64,000 bases of DNA from assembly GCF_003751265.1 (NCBI RefSeq), contig NZ_RJKN01000003.1, forward strand, positions 310,001 to 374,000. The letters run 5' to 3'. Below, piece by piece: positions 48,255-57,459 of this stretch. The notes beneath the pieces are model-generated. The model searched no databases. It saw only the letters and a program-made list of their open reading frames with translations, and had not been told where the DNA came from. A program made the translations under genes and the position numbers. Source of the DNA: Pseudokineococcus lusitanus. GTDB taxonomy: Bacteria; Actinomycetota; Actinomycetes; Actinomycetales; Quadrisphaeraceae. The stretch's first letter is position 1, and each line of letters starts with the position of its first letter.

Positions 48255-49190
48255 GTGCCAGCGCCCCGCTCCCCCCTCGTGCTCGCGGCCCTCGCCAGCG
48301 CCGCCGTCCCCGGGCTGCAGCCGACGCAGGTTCGCCGCGCGGACGCCGCCGACGGCGTGGGCGAGGACGTCGACGCCGCGGTGGTCACGGACGCCGCCGG
48401 CCGCTCGTGGGTCGTCCGCGTCCCGGCCGACCCGGCCGCGGGCACGCACCTCGAGCGCGAGGCCGTGCTGCTGCGCCGTCTCGTCGCCCTCGACGCCGGC
48501 ACGCTGCCCTTCGTCGTGCCCGAGCCCGCCGGCTCCGCGGCGGTGCGCGGCGGCGGGCGCGCCCTCGTCCACCGATCGCTGCCCGGCCACCCGCTCGACG
48601 TCGGCGACCTGCGGCCCGGGCCGGGGCTCTCCCGCTCCCTCGGCACCGCCCTCGGCCGGCTCCACGAGCTGCCGCCGACCATCGCCGACGAGGCGGGGCT
48701 GCCCTCCTACACCGCCGACGAGCACCGCGAGCGCCGGCTGGTCGAGCTGGACCGCGCGGCGAGCACCGGCCAGGTGCCGCCCGGTCTGCTGTCCCGCTGG
48801 GAGAAGGCCACCGAGGACGTCGGGCGCTGGCGCTTCAGCCCGTGCCTCGTCCACGGCGACCTCGCCCCCGAGCGGGTCCTCGCCGAGGGCGGCGCCGTCA
48901 CGGCCGTCGTGGAGTGGGGCGAGGCGCGGGTCGGCGACCCGGCCGACGACCTCGCCTGGCTCGCCGTCGGCGCCGACGCCGACGCCCTCGACACCGTGCT
49001 CGAGGCCTACGCCGTCTCGCGCGACGAGCAGCCCGACCGGCACCTGCCGGTGCGGGCCCAGCTGGCCGGCGAGGTCGCCCTCGCCCGCTGGCTCCTCCAC
49101 GGCGTCCGGACCGACGACGCGGACGTCGTCGACGACGCCGTCCAGATGCTGCGCGACCTCGACGCCGACGTGGGGGGCGAGGCGCTCTGA
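48255..49190 (+). CDS. aminoglycoside/macrolide phosphotransferase-like protein (possible pseudokinase)
   Basis: APH-fold protein of 311 residues. The catalytic loop reads VHGDLAPERVL: the catalytic Asp is kept, but the Asn that binds Mg in HGDxxxxN is replaced by Arg. The DFG/DWG equivalent reads VEWGEARVGDPADDLAWL, with Glu for Asp. Activity is therefore uncertain. Many actinobacterial homologues show similar loops. The GTG at 48255 follows TACCGT by 6 bases. It is coupled to the next gene by overlap. Confidence 0.8.
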   Translation: MPAPRSPLVLAALASAAVPGLQPTQVRRADAADGVGEDVDAAVVTDAAGRSWVVRVPADPAAGTHLEREAVLLRRLVALDAGTLPFVVPEPAGSAAVRGGGRALVHRSLPGHPLDVGDLRPGPGLSRSLGTALGRLHELPPTIADEAGLPSYTADEHRERRLVELDRAASTGQVPPGLLSRWEKATEDVGRWRFSPCLVHGDLAPERVLAEGGAVTAVVEWGEARVGDPADDLAWLAVGADADALDTVLEAYAVSRDEQPDRHLPVRAQLAGEVALARWLLHGVRTDDADVVDDAVQMLRDLDADVGGEAL

Positions 49191-50125
49191 GGACCCGGGT
49201 CGCCACGGCCAACATCGCCTCCGGCCGCGGCGCGGGCGAGCGGGGCCGCCTCGTCGCGGCCGACGGGGGCGTGCCCATTCGGCGCGACCGCTCGGCCGGC
49301 GTCCCCCGCCTCGCGGACGCGGCCGCGCTCGCCGCCGCGCTGGCGCCGCTGGCCGACGTGGCGCCCGACGTCCTCGCCGTCCAGGAGCTCGACGTGCTCG
49401 GCGAGCGCTCCGGCCAGGTGCACCAGCCGCGCGTGGTCGCCGAGGCGCTCGCCGCGGCCGGCGGCCCCGTCGACTGGCGCTTCGCACCGACCGTCCTCGG
49501 CATCCCCGGCGAGGCCGACCCCTGGCAGCCCGTCGCCGGCCGGCTCGAGGACGAGCGGTGGCCGGAGGACGGCCGGCCCCGCTACGGCACGGCCCTCTAC
49601 GTGCGGCGACCCGTCCGGCGCTGGAGCGCCCTGGCCCTGCGCGCGGGGCCCGCCTCCGTCCCGCTGCCCGTCCCCGGCCCCGACGGGGGCACGAAGCTGC
49701 TCGTCGTGCGCGACGAGCCCCGCGTGGCCGTCGCCGCGGAGACCGAGGGGCTCACCGTCGTCGCCGCCCACCTGTCCTTCGTGCCGCCCGTCGCCGTGCG
49801 GCAGCTCCGGCAGGTGCGCGCCTGGGCCGCCGGCCTGCCCGGGCCCGTGCTCCTCGTCGGCGACCTCAACCTCCCCGGGGCGCTGCCCGCGAAGGTGCTG
49901 GGGGCGCGCCGGCTCGTCGAGGGGCCGACCTACCCGCTGCCCGTCCCCACCCGGCAGCTGGACCACGTGCTGGCGCTGCGGCCGCTCGGCGACCTGCGGC
50001 AGGAGCTCCTCCTGCCGTGGCGCCTCGGCCGGGTGGACCTCGACATCGCCGTCGGCGACCACCGCGCGCTGTGCGTCGACGTCGAGGTGCCCGCGGCGGC
50101 CGTGCCCGGCGGCGCCCCGGCCTGA
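49187..50125 (+). CDS. endonuclease/exonuclease/phosphatase family protein
   Basis: About 312 residues. The fold opens LRTRVATANIASGR, with the metal Glu in LAVQELDVLG, HLSFVPPVAVRQLRQ, GDLNLPG, LDHVLAL and the final VGDHRALCVDVEV (Asp-His pair). Substrate unknown. No ATG or GTG precedes the first strand: the CTG at 49187 overlaps the previous stop (CTGA) and gives MRTRVATANIA, the expected N-terminus of this family. It converges on adnB. Confidence 0.85.
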   Translation: MRTRVATANIASGRGAGERGRLVAADGGVPIRRDRSAGVPRLADAAALAAALAPLADVAPDVLAVQELDVLGERSGQVHQPRVVAEALAAAGGPVDWRFAPTVLGIPGEADPWQPVAGRLEDERWPEDGRPRYGTALYVRRPVRRWSALALRAGPASVPLPVPGPDGGTKLLVVRDEPRVAVAAETEGLTVVAAHLSFVPPVAVRQLRQVRAWAAGLPGPVLLVGDLNLPGALPAKVLGARRLVEGPTYPLPVPTRQLDHVLALRPLGDLRQELLLPWRLGRVDLDIAVGDHRALCVDVEVPAAAVPGGAPA

Positions 50126-50152
50126 GGCCCGGGCCGCCGCGGGGACCGGCCG

Positions 50153-53100
50153 TCAGCCGTCGACGACCGGTGCGGCCCGCAGGACCGCGAGCAGCGCCGT
50201 CTCGTCGAGGCCGGCGAGGGGGCGCACCGTCCGCCCCGACGCCGCGTAGAAGAAGGCCGCCGAGACCCGCTCGAGCGGGACGTCCTGCAGGCGGGCCCAC
50301 GCGAGCCGGTAGACGGCGAGCTGCGCCGCCGCGGCCGCCGCGTCGTCCGCCGTCGGCACGCGGCCGGTCTTCCAGTCGACGACCTCCCACCCGCCGTCGG
50401 GCGTGCGGAAGACGGCGTCCACGCGGCCCCGCAGCACGGTGCCGTCGACGGGCGTCTCGACGGGGACCTCGACCCGCTCGGGCACCCGCGAGGCCCACTC
50501 CGAGGCCTCGAAGGCGGCCTGCAGCCGCGGCAGCTCCTCGTCCGGGGCCGCGCCGGCGTCCTGCGCGCCGGGAAGGTCCTCGAGCTCGACGAGCGCGGCG
50601 GCGCCCCACCGCCGCTCGAGCCACGCGTGGAAGGCCGTGCCCCGCCGCGCCGCCCGGGCGGGCGGCTGCGGCACGGGACGCCGGACCGCCAGCGCGAGCG
50701 ACGCCGGGTCGCGGGCCAGCTGGACCACACGGGACGCCGACAGGTGCGGCGGCAGCTCGACCTCGGCGGTCGTGCGCCGCGCCGCGGCCCGCTCGGCGAG
50801 CAGCAGCTCGACGTCCTCGGCCCACTCCCCGCCCGCCGCGGCGTCGGCCGGCCCCGCGGCCGCGAGGGCCGCACGGGCCTCGCGGACGGCGGCGGCGGCC
50901 TCCCGCAGCGGTGCCGGCGGGCCCGACGGGTCGGGCCACGGGGCGGTGGCGGGCTCCGGCGGCTCCGCCGCCTCCCCCGCCGCGGCGACCGCGACCTCGA
51001 CGGCCTCGCGCTCCCCCGCGGCGTCGGCCACCTCGAGGAGGAAGCGGGACGGCCGCACCGGCGTGCTGCGCCCGGGCGTCCACGTGGCCCCGGACAGCAG
51101 CAGCAGGTGCCGGGCCCGGGTGACGGCGACGTAGCCGAGCCGCCGCTCCTCGCCCACGACGGAGGCCCCGCACTCCTCCTTGAACCGGGCCGTGGCCGCG
51201 GTCAGCCCCGCGAGGCTCCCGGCCGACGGCTCGTGCCAGACCGGCAGGGACGCCGCGTCGCCGCGCAGCGGGTACGGCAGGGCGTCGAGGCCGGTGAGCC
51301 AGCCGCTCGCGGTGTCCGTGGCCGAGCGGCCCGCCCCGCCCGGGAAGGCGCCCTCCCCCATCCCCGGCACGGCGACGACGTCCCACTCGAGGCCCTTGGC
51401 CGCGTGGACGGTGAGCACCTGGACGGCGGTGCGGCTGGCCTCCACCTCCTCCGGCTCGCCGCGCGGCTCCTCCTCGTCGGCCTGGTCGAGCCCCCGCTCG
51501 CGCACCGCGGCCGCCTCGACCCAGGCGAGGAAGCCCCCGAGCGGCGTCCGGCCGTCCGGCGCCCCGGCCGCGCCCGCGAAGCCCGCGGCCACCTCGACGA
51601 GGGCGTCGAGCTGGGCGGCCGCCCCGGACGGCGACGCCCCGGGCGCCGCGGCCAGCTCCACCTCGAGGTGGGTGGTGCGGACGACGTCGGCCACGAGGTC
51701 GGGCAGCGGCTGGCTGCTGCGGGCCCGCAGCGCGGCGAGCTCGCGCCCCAGCCGGACGAGCCGCGCGTGGGCGGCGGCCGACAGCCCCCGGTGCGGCCGT
51801 CCGTCCGGCCGGTCCCCCGCGAGGGCCTCGAGCACCTCGACGAGGCCGGCGGACTCGGCGGGCTCCGGCCGCTCCGCCGCGGCCACGTCGCCGGCCGCGA
51901 CGGCCTCCGCGACGACGTCGTCCGCCTCGGGCGCCGCGCCGTCGCCGGTGGCGCCGGCGGCGCCGGCGGCGGGCCCGCCGACCGCCTCGCGGCCCAGGCG
52001 GCGCGCCTCCCGCCCGAGGGCGCGCAGGTCGCGCGGGCCGAGGTGCCAGCGCGGCCCCGTCAGCAGGCGCGCGAGGACGTCGCCGCGCCCGGGGTCGTGG
52101 ACGGCGTGGAGGACGGCGAGGACGTCGAGCACCTCGGGCCGCTCGAGCAGGCCGCCCATGCCGACGACCTCGACGGGCAGCCCGGCGGCGCGCAGGGCCT
52201 CCTCGACGAGCGGCACCTGCGCGCGGCGGCGGCACAGCACGGCCGCGGTGGGGCGCTCGCCGGGCGCCGTCCACGCGGCGGCGACGGCGCCCGCGAGGGC
52301 CGCCGCCTCCTCCGCCGACGTCCCGTACCAGGACACGCGCAGCTCTCCCCGCCCGGCGCGCGGGCTCGGGCCCAGGGGCGGCACGAGGTCCCCGCCGCCG
52401 GCCGGGCCCTCGCGCAGCGGCGCGGAGACGGCGTTGGCCGCGACGAGGACCTGCTCGTCGTTGCGCCAGCTCGTCGACAGGTGCAGGACCCGGGCGGGCG
52501 TCCCGTCGGCGCGCGGGAACTGGCCGGGGAAGCGCGCCAGCGTGCCGGCGCTCGCGCCGCGGAAGCCGTAGATCGACTGGTGCGGGTCCCCCACGGCCGT
52601 CACGGGGTGCCCGCCGCCGAAGAGCGCCCGGAGCAGCTCGAGCTGGGCGTGGCTCGTGTCCTGGTACTCGTCGAGGAGGACGACGTCGTACCGGTCGCGC
52701 TCCGTGGCGCCGACCGCGGGCGCCCGCGTCGCGGCGAGCGCGGCGAGGCGGACCTGGTCGCCGAAGTCGAGCACCTCGGCGGCGGCCTTGCGCGCCGCGT
52801 ACGCCCGCAGGAGCGGGACGAGCGCACGCCGCGACCGCAGCGGGGCCAGCAGCTTGGCCGTGGACGCCGGCAGCGGCCGAGGCGGCTCGCCCCCGGCGTC
52901 GTCCTTCGGCAGCCGTCCGACGCGGTCGAGGACCGCGCCGAGGGAGGCCTCGAGCTCGTCGGGCCCGACGAGGTGCTCGGCGCACTCGCCGCCGAGCGCG
53001 ACGACGGCGGCGACCACCGTCGACACGGCGCTGTCGACGCCGGGCAGCCCCTCGGTCCAGCCCTCGACGACCTCGGCGGCCAGCTGCCACGCCGCGGCCT

Positions 53101-53608
53101 CGCCGAGCACCCGGGCGCCCGGCTCGACGCCGACCCGCAGCCCGTGCTCGGCCAGCACCCCGGCGGCGTAGGAGTGGTAGGTGGCGACGACGGGCTCGCC
53201 CTCCGGGACGACGAGCCCGGCCGGCCCCCGGCCCTCGTCGAGGGCGGCGCGCAGCGCGCGCAGCCGCACGCGGACCCGCTCTGCGAGCTCGCCCGCGGCC
53301 TTGCGCGTGAAGGTCAGGCCGAGCACCCGGTCGGGGGCCACCTGCCCGGTGACGACGAGCTGGACGACCCGCGCGGCCATCGTCTCGGTCTTGCCCGAGC
53401 CCGCGCCCGCGACGACGAGGAGCGGCTCGAGGCCCGCCTCGACGACGCCCCGCTGCTCGGCCGTGGGCCGGTGCCGGCGCAGCAGGTCCGCGACGGCGTC
53501 GGCGTCCACCGCCGGCCGCCCCTCGTCGCCGGCCGGCGTCCCGCCCGGCAGCTCGAAGGCCAGCTGCTCCTCGCCGCCACCGCCCGCGGGCGGCCGCCGC
53601 GGGCTCAC
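50153..53608 (-). CDS. adnB: AdnB-like helicase-nuclease subunit
   Basis: 1151 residues. UvrD-type motor with Walker A GAGSGKT (68-74), LLDEYQDTSHAQ, QSIYGFRGAS and VTRARHLLLLSG, followed by a RecB-type nuclease domain with WEVVDWKTGR and QLAVYRLAW at the C-terminus. It matches the motor subunit of the AdnAB complex, which resects double-strand breaks in actinobacteria in place of RecBCD. GTG at 53608 overlaps the adnA stop (GTGA). Confidence 0.93.
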   Translation of the reverse strand: MSPRRPPAGGGGEEQLAFELPGGTPAGDEGRPAVDADAVADLLRRHRPTAEQRGVVEAGLEPLLVVAGAGSGKTETMAARVVQLVVTGQVAPDRVLGLTFTRKAAGELAERVRVRLRALRAALDEGRGPAGLVVPEGEPVVATYHSYAAGVLAEHGLRVGVEPGARVLGEAAAWQLAAEVVEGWTEGLPGVDSAVSTVVAAVVALGGECAEHLVGPDELEASLGAVLDRVGRLPKDDAGGEPPRPLPASTAKLLAPLRSRRALVPLLRAYAARKAAAEVLDFGDQVRLAALAATRAPAVGATERDRYDVVLLDEYQDTSHAQLELLRALFGGGHPVTAVGDPHQSIYGFRGASAGTLARFPGQFPRADGTPARVLHLSTSWRNDEQVLVAANAVSAPLREGPAGGGDLVPPLGPSPRAGRGELRVSWYGTSAEEAAALAGAVAAAWTAPGERPTAAVLCRRRAQVPLVEEALRAAGLPVEVVGMGGLLERPEVLDVLAVLHAVHDPGRGDVLARLLTGPRWHLGPRDLRALGREARRLGREAVGGPAAGAAGATGDGAAPEADDVVAEAVAAGDVAAAERPEPAESAGLVEVLEALAGDRPDGRPHRGLSAAAHARLVRLGRELAALRARSSQPLPDLVADVVRTTHLEVELAAAPGASPSGAAAQLDALVEVAAGFAGAAGAPDGRTPLGGFLAWVEAAAVRERGLDQADEEEPRGEPEEVEASRTAVQVLTVHAAKGLEWDVVAVPGMGEGAFPGGAGRSATDTASGWLTGLDALPYPLRGDAASLPVWHEPSAGSLAGLTAATARFKEECGASVVGEERRLGYVAVTRARHLLLLSGATWTPGRSTPVRPSRFLLEVADAAGEREAVEVAVAAAGEAAEPPEPATAPWPDPSGPPAPLREAAAAVREARAALAAAGPADAAAGGEWAEDVELLLAERAAARRTTAEVELPPHLSASRVVQLARDPASLALAVRRPVPQPPARAARRGTAFHAWLERRWGAAALVELEDLPGAQDAGAAPDEELPRLQAAFEASEWASRVPERVEVPVETPVDGTVLRGRVDAVFRTPDGGWEVVDWKTGRVPTADDAAAAAAQLAVYRLAWARLQDVPLERVSAAFFYAASGRTVRPLAGLDETALLAVLRAAPVVDG

Positions 53609-56600
53609 GCGCCCACCTGCCGGCCCTCGACCCGCACCGGGCACGACGTCCGCACGGGGCACGTGCGGCACTGGTCGTGGTCACGGGCGGGGAAGGCGGC
53701 GCCCGCCATGCCCTCGGCCGTGGCCGAGAGGAGGTCGGCCGCCCACGTGGGCTCCGGGTCGGCCTCGAGCGGCGCCTGCGGCTGCAGGGACGCCGCGGCC
53801 CGCGGCGGCTTGACGTTGACGAGCAGCGCCCCACCGCTGCGCGCGCCGCCGCCGGCCGACGCCGCGAAGGCACCGGCCTCGACGGCGGCCTGGTAGGCGC
53901 CGAGCTGCGGGTGCCGCGGGAGCTCGTCCTTCCTCGCGGACGAGCCCGTCTTGAGGTCGACGACGACGAGGCGCCCCTCCCCGTCGCGCTCGAGCCGGTC
54001 CACGCGCCCCGTGAGCAGCGCACGCCCCACCTCGACGCGCACGTCGACCTCGGTGCCGACGAGCGTGCGCCCGCCGGAGCCGGCGAGGTAGGGGGCGAGC
54101 AGGTCGAGCATCGCCTCGGCCCGGCGCCGCTCCCGCTGCGCCGGCCACGCGTCGGGCAGCCCGAGCTCGTGCCAGCGACGGTCGAGCTCGGCCCGGAGCG
54201 TCGCGCGGTCCGCCGTGGGGTGCTGGGCGGCGATGTCGTGGACGAGCGTGCCCACCGACGCCCCGGACGCCTCGTGCGCCACCGCGCCGGAGGCCTCGAG
54301 GAGCCAGCGCAGCCGGCAGCGGCCGAACTGCTCCACCTTCGACGGCGAGACGGGCACCGGCTCGTCGCCGGGGTGCAGCGGGCCGTCGTCGCTGAGCGGC
54401 GCGAGGCCGTACCAGTCGTCGGGGTCGGCCCCGGGCACGCCTGCCGCGGCCAGCCGAGCGAGGCCCGCGGCCGCCGCGGCCCGGCGGTCGGCGTCGACCG
54501 GGCGGCCGCTGCCGTCCCGGCCGCCGTCCGGCGTCACGAGCACCTGGCGCATCTCCGCGACGAGGGCCGGCAGCGCGAGGCGGCGCGGGACGGGCGTGAG
54601 CACCTCCTCGTCGGGGTCCGCCCCCTCGGCCGGCGGGGGCGGCGGCGCGACGAGGTCGAGGAAGGGCGACGGCCGCTGCTCGCCGTCGGCGACGGCGGTG
54701 GCGACGAGGCGCTCGCGGGCCCGGGAGACGGCGACGTGCAGCAGCCGGCGCTCGTCGGCGACGACCTCGGCGCGGGCCCCCGGCCCCCGCCCCGTCCCGT
54801 CGCCCCGCCCGGCGAGGAGGTCGACGAGCGCGGACGTCCCCAGCAGCCCGTCGCGGACGCGGGTGTCGGGCCAGACGCCGTCCTGCAGGCCGGCGACGAC
54901 GACGGTGCGCCACTCCCGGCCGGCCGCGGCCTGCGGGGTGAGGAGCTCGACCCGCCCGCCGGGGGCGGCCCGCTCGGCGAGGCTGTCGGCGCGCAGCTCC
55001 TGGCCGGCCAGCTGCTCGAGCAGCGCCCGGGGGCCGCGGCGGACGGCCGCGTCGGCGAAGCGGGCGACCGCCTCGAAGAGGGCGACGACGGCGTCGAGGT
55101 CGGAGTCCGCGCGGCGCCCCGCCGGCCCCCCGGCGAGCGCCTGCTCCTGCCAGCGCGCCGCGAGGCCGGTGGCGCGCCACAGCGCCCAGAGCACCTCCTC
55201 GGCGTCGCCCGGGTCGCCGGCGGCGGACCCGACGACGGGCGCGCCGGGCCCGTCCGGCGCGGGGGTCGCGGCCCCGAGGGCCGCCCGCAGCACCCGGCGG
55301 ACGCGGCGGCCGGGCGCGACGTCCGCCGAGCCCTCGGCGAGGACGGCGGCGACGACCGGGTCGCCGGCACCGTCGGCCGGGTCCTCGGCCGACGCCGGCG
55401 TCCCGTCCCGGCCCGCTGCGCCCCCGCCGGCGAGCCCGTCGGCCACGAGCGCGACGAGCAGCTCGTCGCTGCCCCGGGCGCCGCCCGCCGCGCGCTCGGC
55501 GGCCCGCAGGCGCCGGCGCAGCCGCCGCAGGTGCACGGCGTCGGCACCGCCGACGCCGGAGGTGAGCAGCGCCACGGCCGCCTCGCCGTCCGGGCTGCCG
55601 GCGACGCCGTCGCGCAGGTCGAGCGCCACCGCGAGCGCCAGCAGCAGCGGGCGCACGGCCGGCTCGTCGCGCACCGGCAGGTCCCCGCCGACGTCCGCGG
55701 TGGGCACGCCGGCGGCCTGCAGCGCCCGCCGCAGCGGCGCCGTGCGGCCCGCGCTGCGGACGACGACGGCCATCTCCTCCCACGGCACGCCGCGCCGCAG
55801 GTGCGCCTCCCGGAGGAGACCGGCGACGTAGGCGCCCTCCGCGGCGGCCGAGCGCAGGACGGCCCGCTCGACGCAGGTCCCGCCCGCGCCCGCGTCGTCC
55901 TCCGGCTCGCCGTCCTCCGGCTCGCCCTCCACGGGCTCGTCGACCGCGCGCGCCGGCGGGTCCGCCGCCCGGCGCTGCTCGACGAGCCCGGCGCTGGGGA
56001 CGCCCTCGGCGACCCGGCGCACGGCGTCCGCGACGGCGCCGCCCGCGCGGTGCCGGACGCCGAGGACGAGGACGCGCGAGCGGCGGGCCAGCCCCGCCAG
56101 CACGAGCGGGTCGGCGCCGCGGAAGGACTGCGTCGTCGCGTCGGGGTCGCCGGTGACGACGAGGTCCGGCCCGCCGTCCCCGGGCGCGAGGGCGTCGAGC
56201 AGCCGCCCGACGGCGGCCCCCGCCTCGTGGGCGTCGTCCACCCCGACCAGCGCCCAGCGCGAGCGCTCGCGGGCGGCCAGCTCCTCGTCGTCCTCGAGGA
56301 GCCGGGCCGCCGCGTCGACGAGCGCCGACGGGTCGTGCGCCGCGCCGTCGCGCAGCGCGGCGACCTCCTCGTACTCCGAGAGCACGGACGCGGCGGCGAC
56401 CCACTCCGGCCGCCCCACCTCGTGCCCGCGGTCCGCCAGCTCCTCGGCCGTCACGCCGCGCTCGAGGCAGCGCATGACGAGGTCGCGCAGCTCGTCCCGC
56501 AGGCCGCGCAGGCCCGTGCCGCGCGGCCCCAGGGCCGGGCGCACCGACGCCGGCCAGGCCGGCCGGCGGCCCTCGCCGCGCGCGTGCCCGGCGAGCAGCT

Positions 56601-57069
56601 CGGCGATGGCCCGGTCCTGCTCGGGGCCGGACACCAGCCGGGGCGCCGGCTCGTCGTGCTCGAGCGCCGTCCGGCGCAGCAGCGAGAAGGCGTAGGCGTG
56701 CCAGCTGCGGGCCGCCGGCTCCACCGACGTGCGGGCGAGCCGGTCCCCCACCCGGTCGCGGAGGGCGGCCGCGGCCACGCGTCCCGGCGCGAGGAGCAGG
56801 AGCCGGCCCGGGTCCTCCCCGGCCGCGGCGCGCCGGGCCACGGTCTCGACGAGCGTCGTCGTCCGGCCCGTGCCGGGCGCCCCGAGGAGGACGAGGGACC
56901 CGGACCCGGGCGGGGCGCCGGCGACCTCCGCCTGCACCGGGTCGAGCAGGGGCGGCCGCACCACCCGGCGGGGGCGGCGCACGAGGCGCAGCGACGGCCC
57001 GGGCCGCGCCGCCCCCGGTGCGTCCCCCGACGTGCCCGTCCTCGCCCGCGACGTCCCCCCGACCACCAC
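53605..57069 (-). CDS. adnA: AdnA-like helicase-nuclease subunit
   Basis: 1154 residues. The motor domain is degenerate: the Walker A reads GAPGTGRTT with Arg in place of the catalytic Lys (about residue 69). The C-terminal nuclease keeps RLVVVDLKTGSSARKDE, QLGAYQAA and an iron-sulfur knuckle (CRLRWLL far upstream, CRTC and SC near the end). It is the scaffold/nuclease half of AdnAB. GTG at 57069 (another at 57066) is chosen; a TTG at 57081 is possible. Confidence 0.92.
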   Translation of the reverse strand: MVVGGTSRARTGTSGDAPGAARPGPSLRLVRRPRRVVRPPLLDPVQAEVAGAPPGSGSLVLLGAPGTGRTTTLVETVARRAAAGEDPGRLLLLAPGRVAAAALRDRVGDRLARTSVEPAARSWHAYAFSLLRRTALEHDEPAPRLVSGPEQDRAIAELLAGHARGEGRRPAWPASVRPALGPRGTGLRGLRDELRDLVMRCLERGVTAEELADRGHEVGRPEWVAAASVLSEYEEVAALRDGAAHDPSALVDAAARLLEDDEELAARERSRWALVGVDDAHEAGAAVGRLLDALAPGDGGPDLVVTGDPDATTQSFRGADPLVLAGLARRSRVLVLGVRHRAGGAVADAVRRVAEGVPSAGLVEQRRAADPPARAVDEPVEGEPEDGEPEDDAGAGGTCVERAVLRSAAAEGAYVAGLLREAHLRRGVPWEEMAVVVRSAGRTAPLRRALQAAGVPTADVGGDLPVRDEPAVRPLLLALAVALDLRDGVAGSPDGEAAVALLTSGVGGADAVHLRRLRRRLRAAERAAGGARGSDELLVALVADGLAGGGAAGRDGTPASAEDPADGAGDPVVAAVLAEGSADVAPGRRVRRVLRAALGAATPAPDGPGAPVVGSAAGDPGDAEEVLWALWRATGLAARWQEQALAGGPAGRRADSDLDAVVALFEAVARFADAAVRRGPRALLEQLAGQELRADSLAERAAPGGRVELLTPQAAAGREWRTVVVAGLQDGVWPDTRVRDGLLGTSALVDLLAGRGDGTGRGPGARAEVVADERRLLHVAVSRARERLVATAVADGEQRPSPFLDLVAPPPPPAEGADPDEEVLTPVPRRLALPALVAEMRQVLVTPDGGRDGSGRPVDADRRAAAAAGLARLAAAGVPGADPDDWYGLAPLSDDGPLHPGDEPVPVSPSKVEQFGRCRLRWLLEASGAVAHEASGASVGTLVHDIAAQHPTADRATLRAELDRRWHELGLPDAWPAQRERRRAEAMLDLLAPYLAGSGGRTLVGTEVDVRVEVGRALLTGRVDRLERDGEGRLVVVDLKTGSSARKDELPRHPQLGAYQAAVEAGAFAASAGGGARSGGALLVNVKPPRAAASLQPQAPLEADPEPTWAADLLSATAEGMAGAAFPARDHDQCRTCPVRTSCPVRVEGRQVGA

Positions 57070-57111
57070 GCGATCACCCAAGCACGGGCCCCCGACAGCG
57101 GGGCCTCGGCC

Positions 57112-57459
57112 TCACCCGGGCGGCGCGGACGGCAGGTCGAGCCCCGCGGCGTCCCACCGGGCGCGGCCGAGGTCCACCCGGCCGTCGGGGCGACGGGGCG
57201 TCCCCTCCCGGCCGTGCTCGACGGCCGCACGGGCGCGCAGCGGCTCGTGGAGGCCGCCGTCGGCCCGCACGACCCGCCACCAGCAGACCTCGTCGCCGGC
57301 GTGGGCCATCGACTGCCCGACGCCGCGCGCCGAGCCGTGGCCGAGCAGCTCGGCCACGTCGCCGTACGTGAGGACCCGCCCGGGCGGCACCTGCGCCACC
57401 ACGGCGAGGACGGCGTCCTCCCACGCGGAGGCGCGGCGCCCGCCGGGCCGGGGGCTCAC
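57112..57459 (-). CDS. alkyltransferase-like (ATL/MGMT-fold) protein
   Basis: 115 residues with the O6-alkylguanine transferase fold: VPPGRVLTYGDVAELLGHGSARGVGQSM, but the active-site PCHRV is replaced by CWWRVV, so there is no acceptor Cys. ATL proteins bind alkylated guanines and hand them to nucleotide excision repair. The GTG at 57459 overlaps the moeZ stop (GTGA). Matches Rv3204 in position. Confidence 0.88.
   Translation of the reverse strand: MSPRPGGRRASAWEDAVLAVVAQVPPGRVLTYGDVAELLGHGSARGVGQSMAHAGDEVCWWRVVRADGGLHEPLRARAAVEHGREGTPRRPDGRVDLGRARWDAAGLDLPSAPPG

Noticed and set aside
49866-54023. Very long minus-strand frame across adnB and adnA ends
   Set aside because: Out of frame with adnB and adnA, no recognisable domain, Arg/Gly/Ala bias; a shadow of the real genes.
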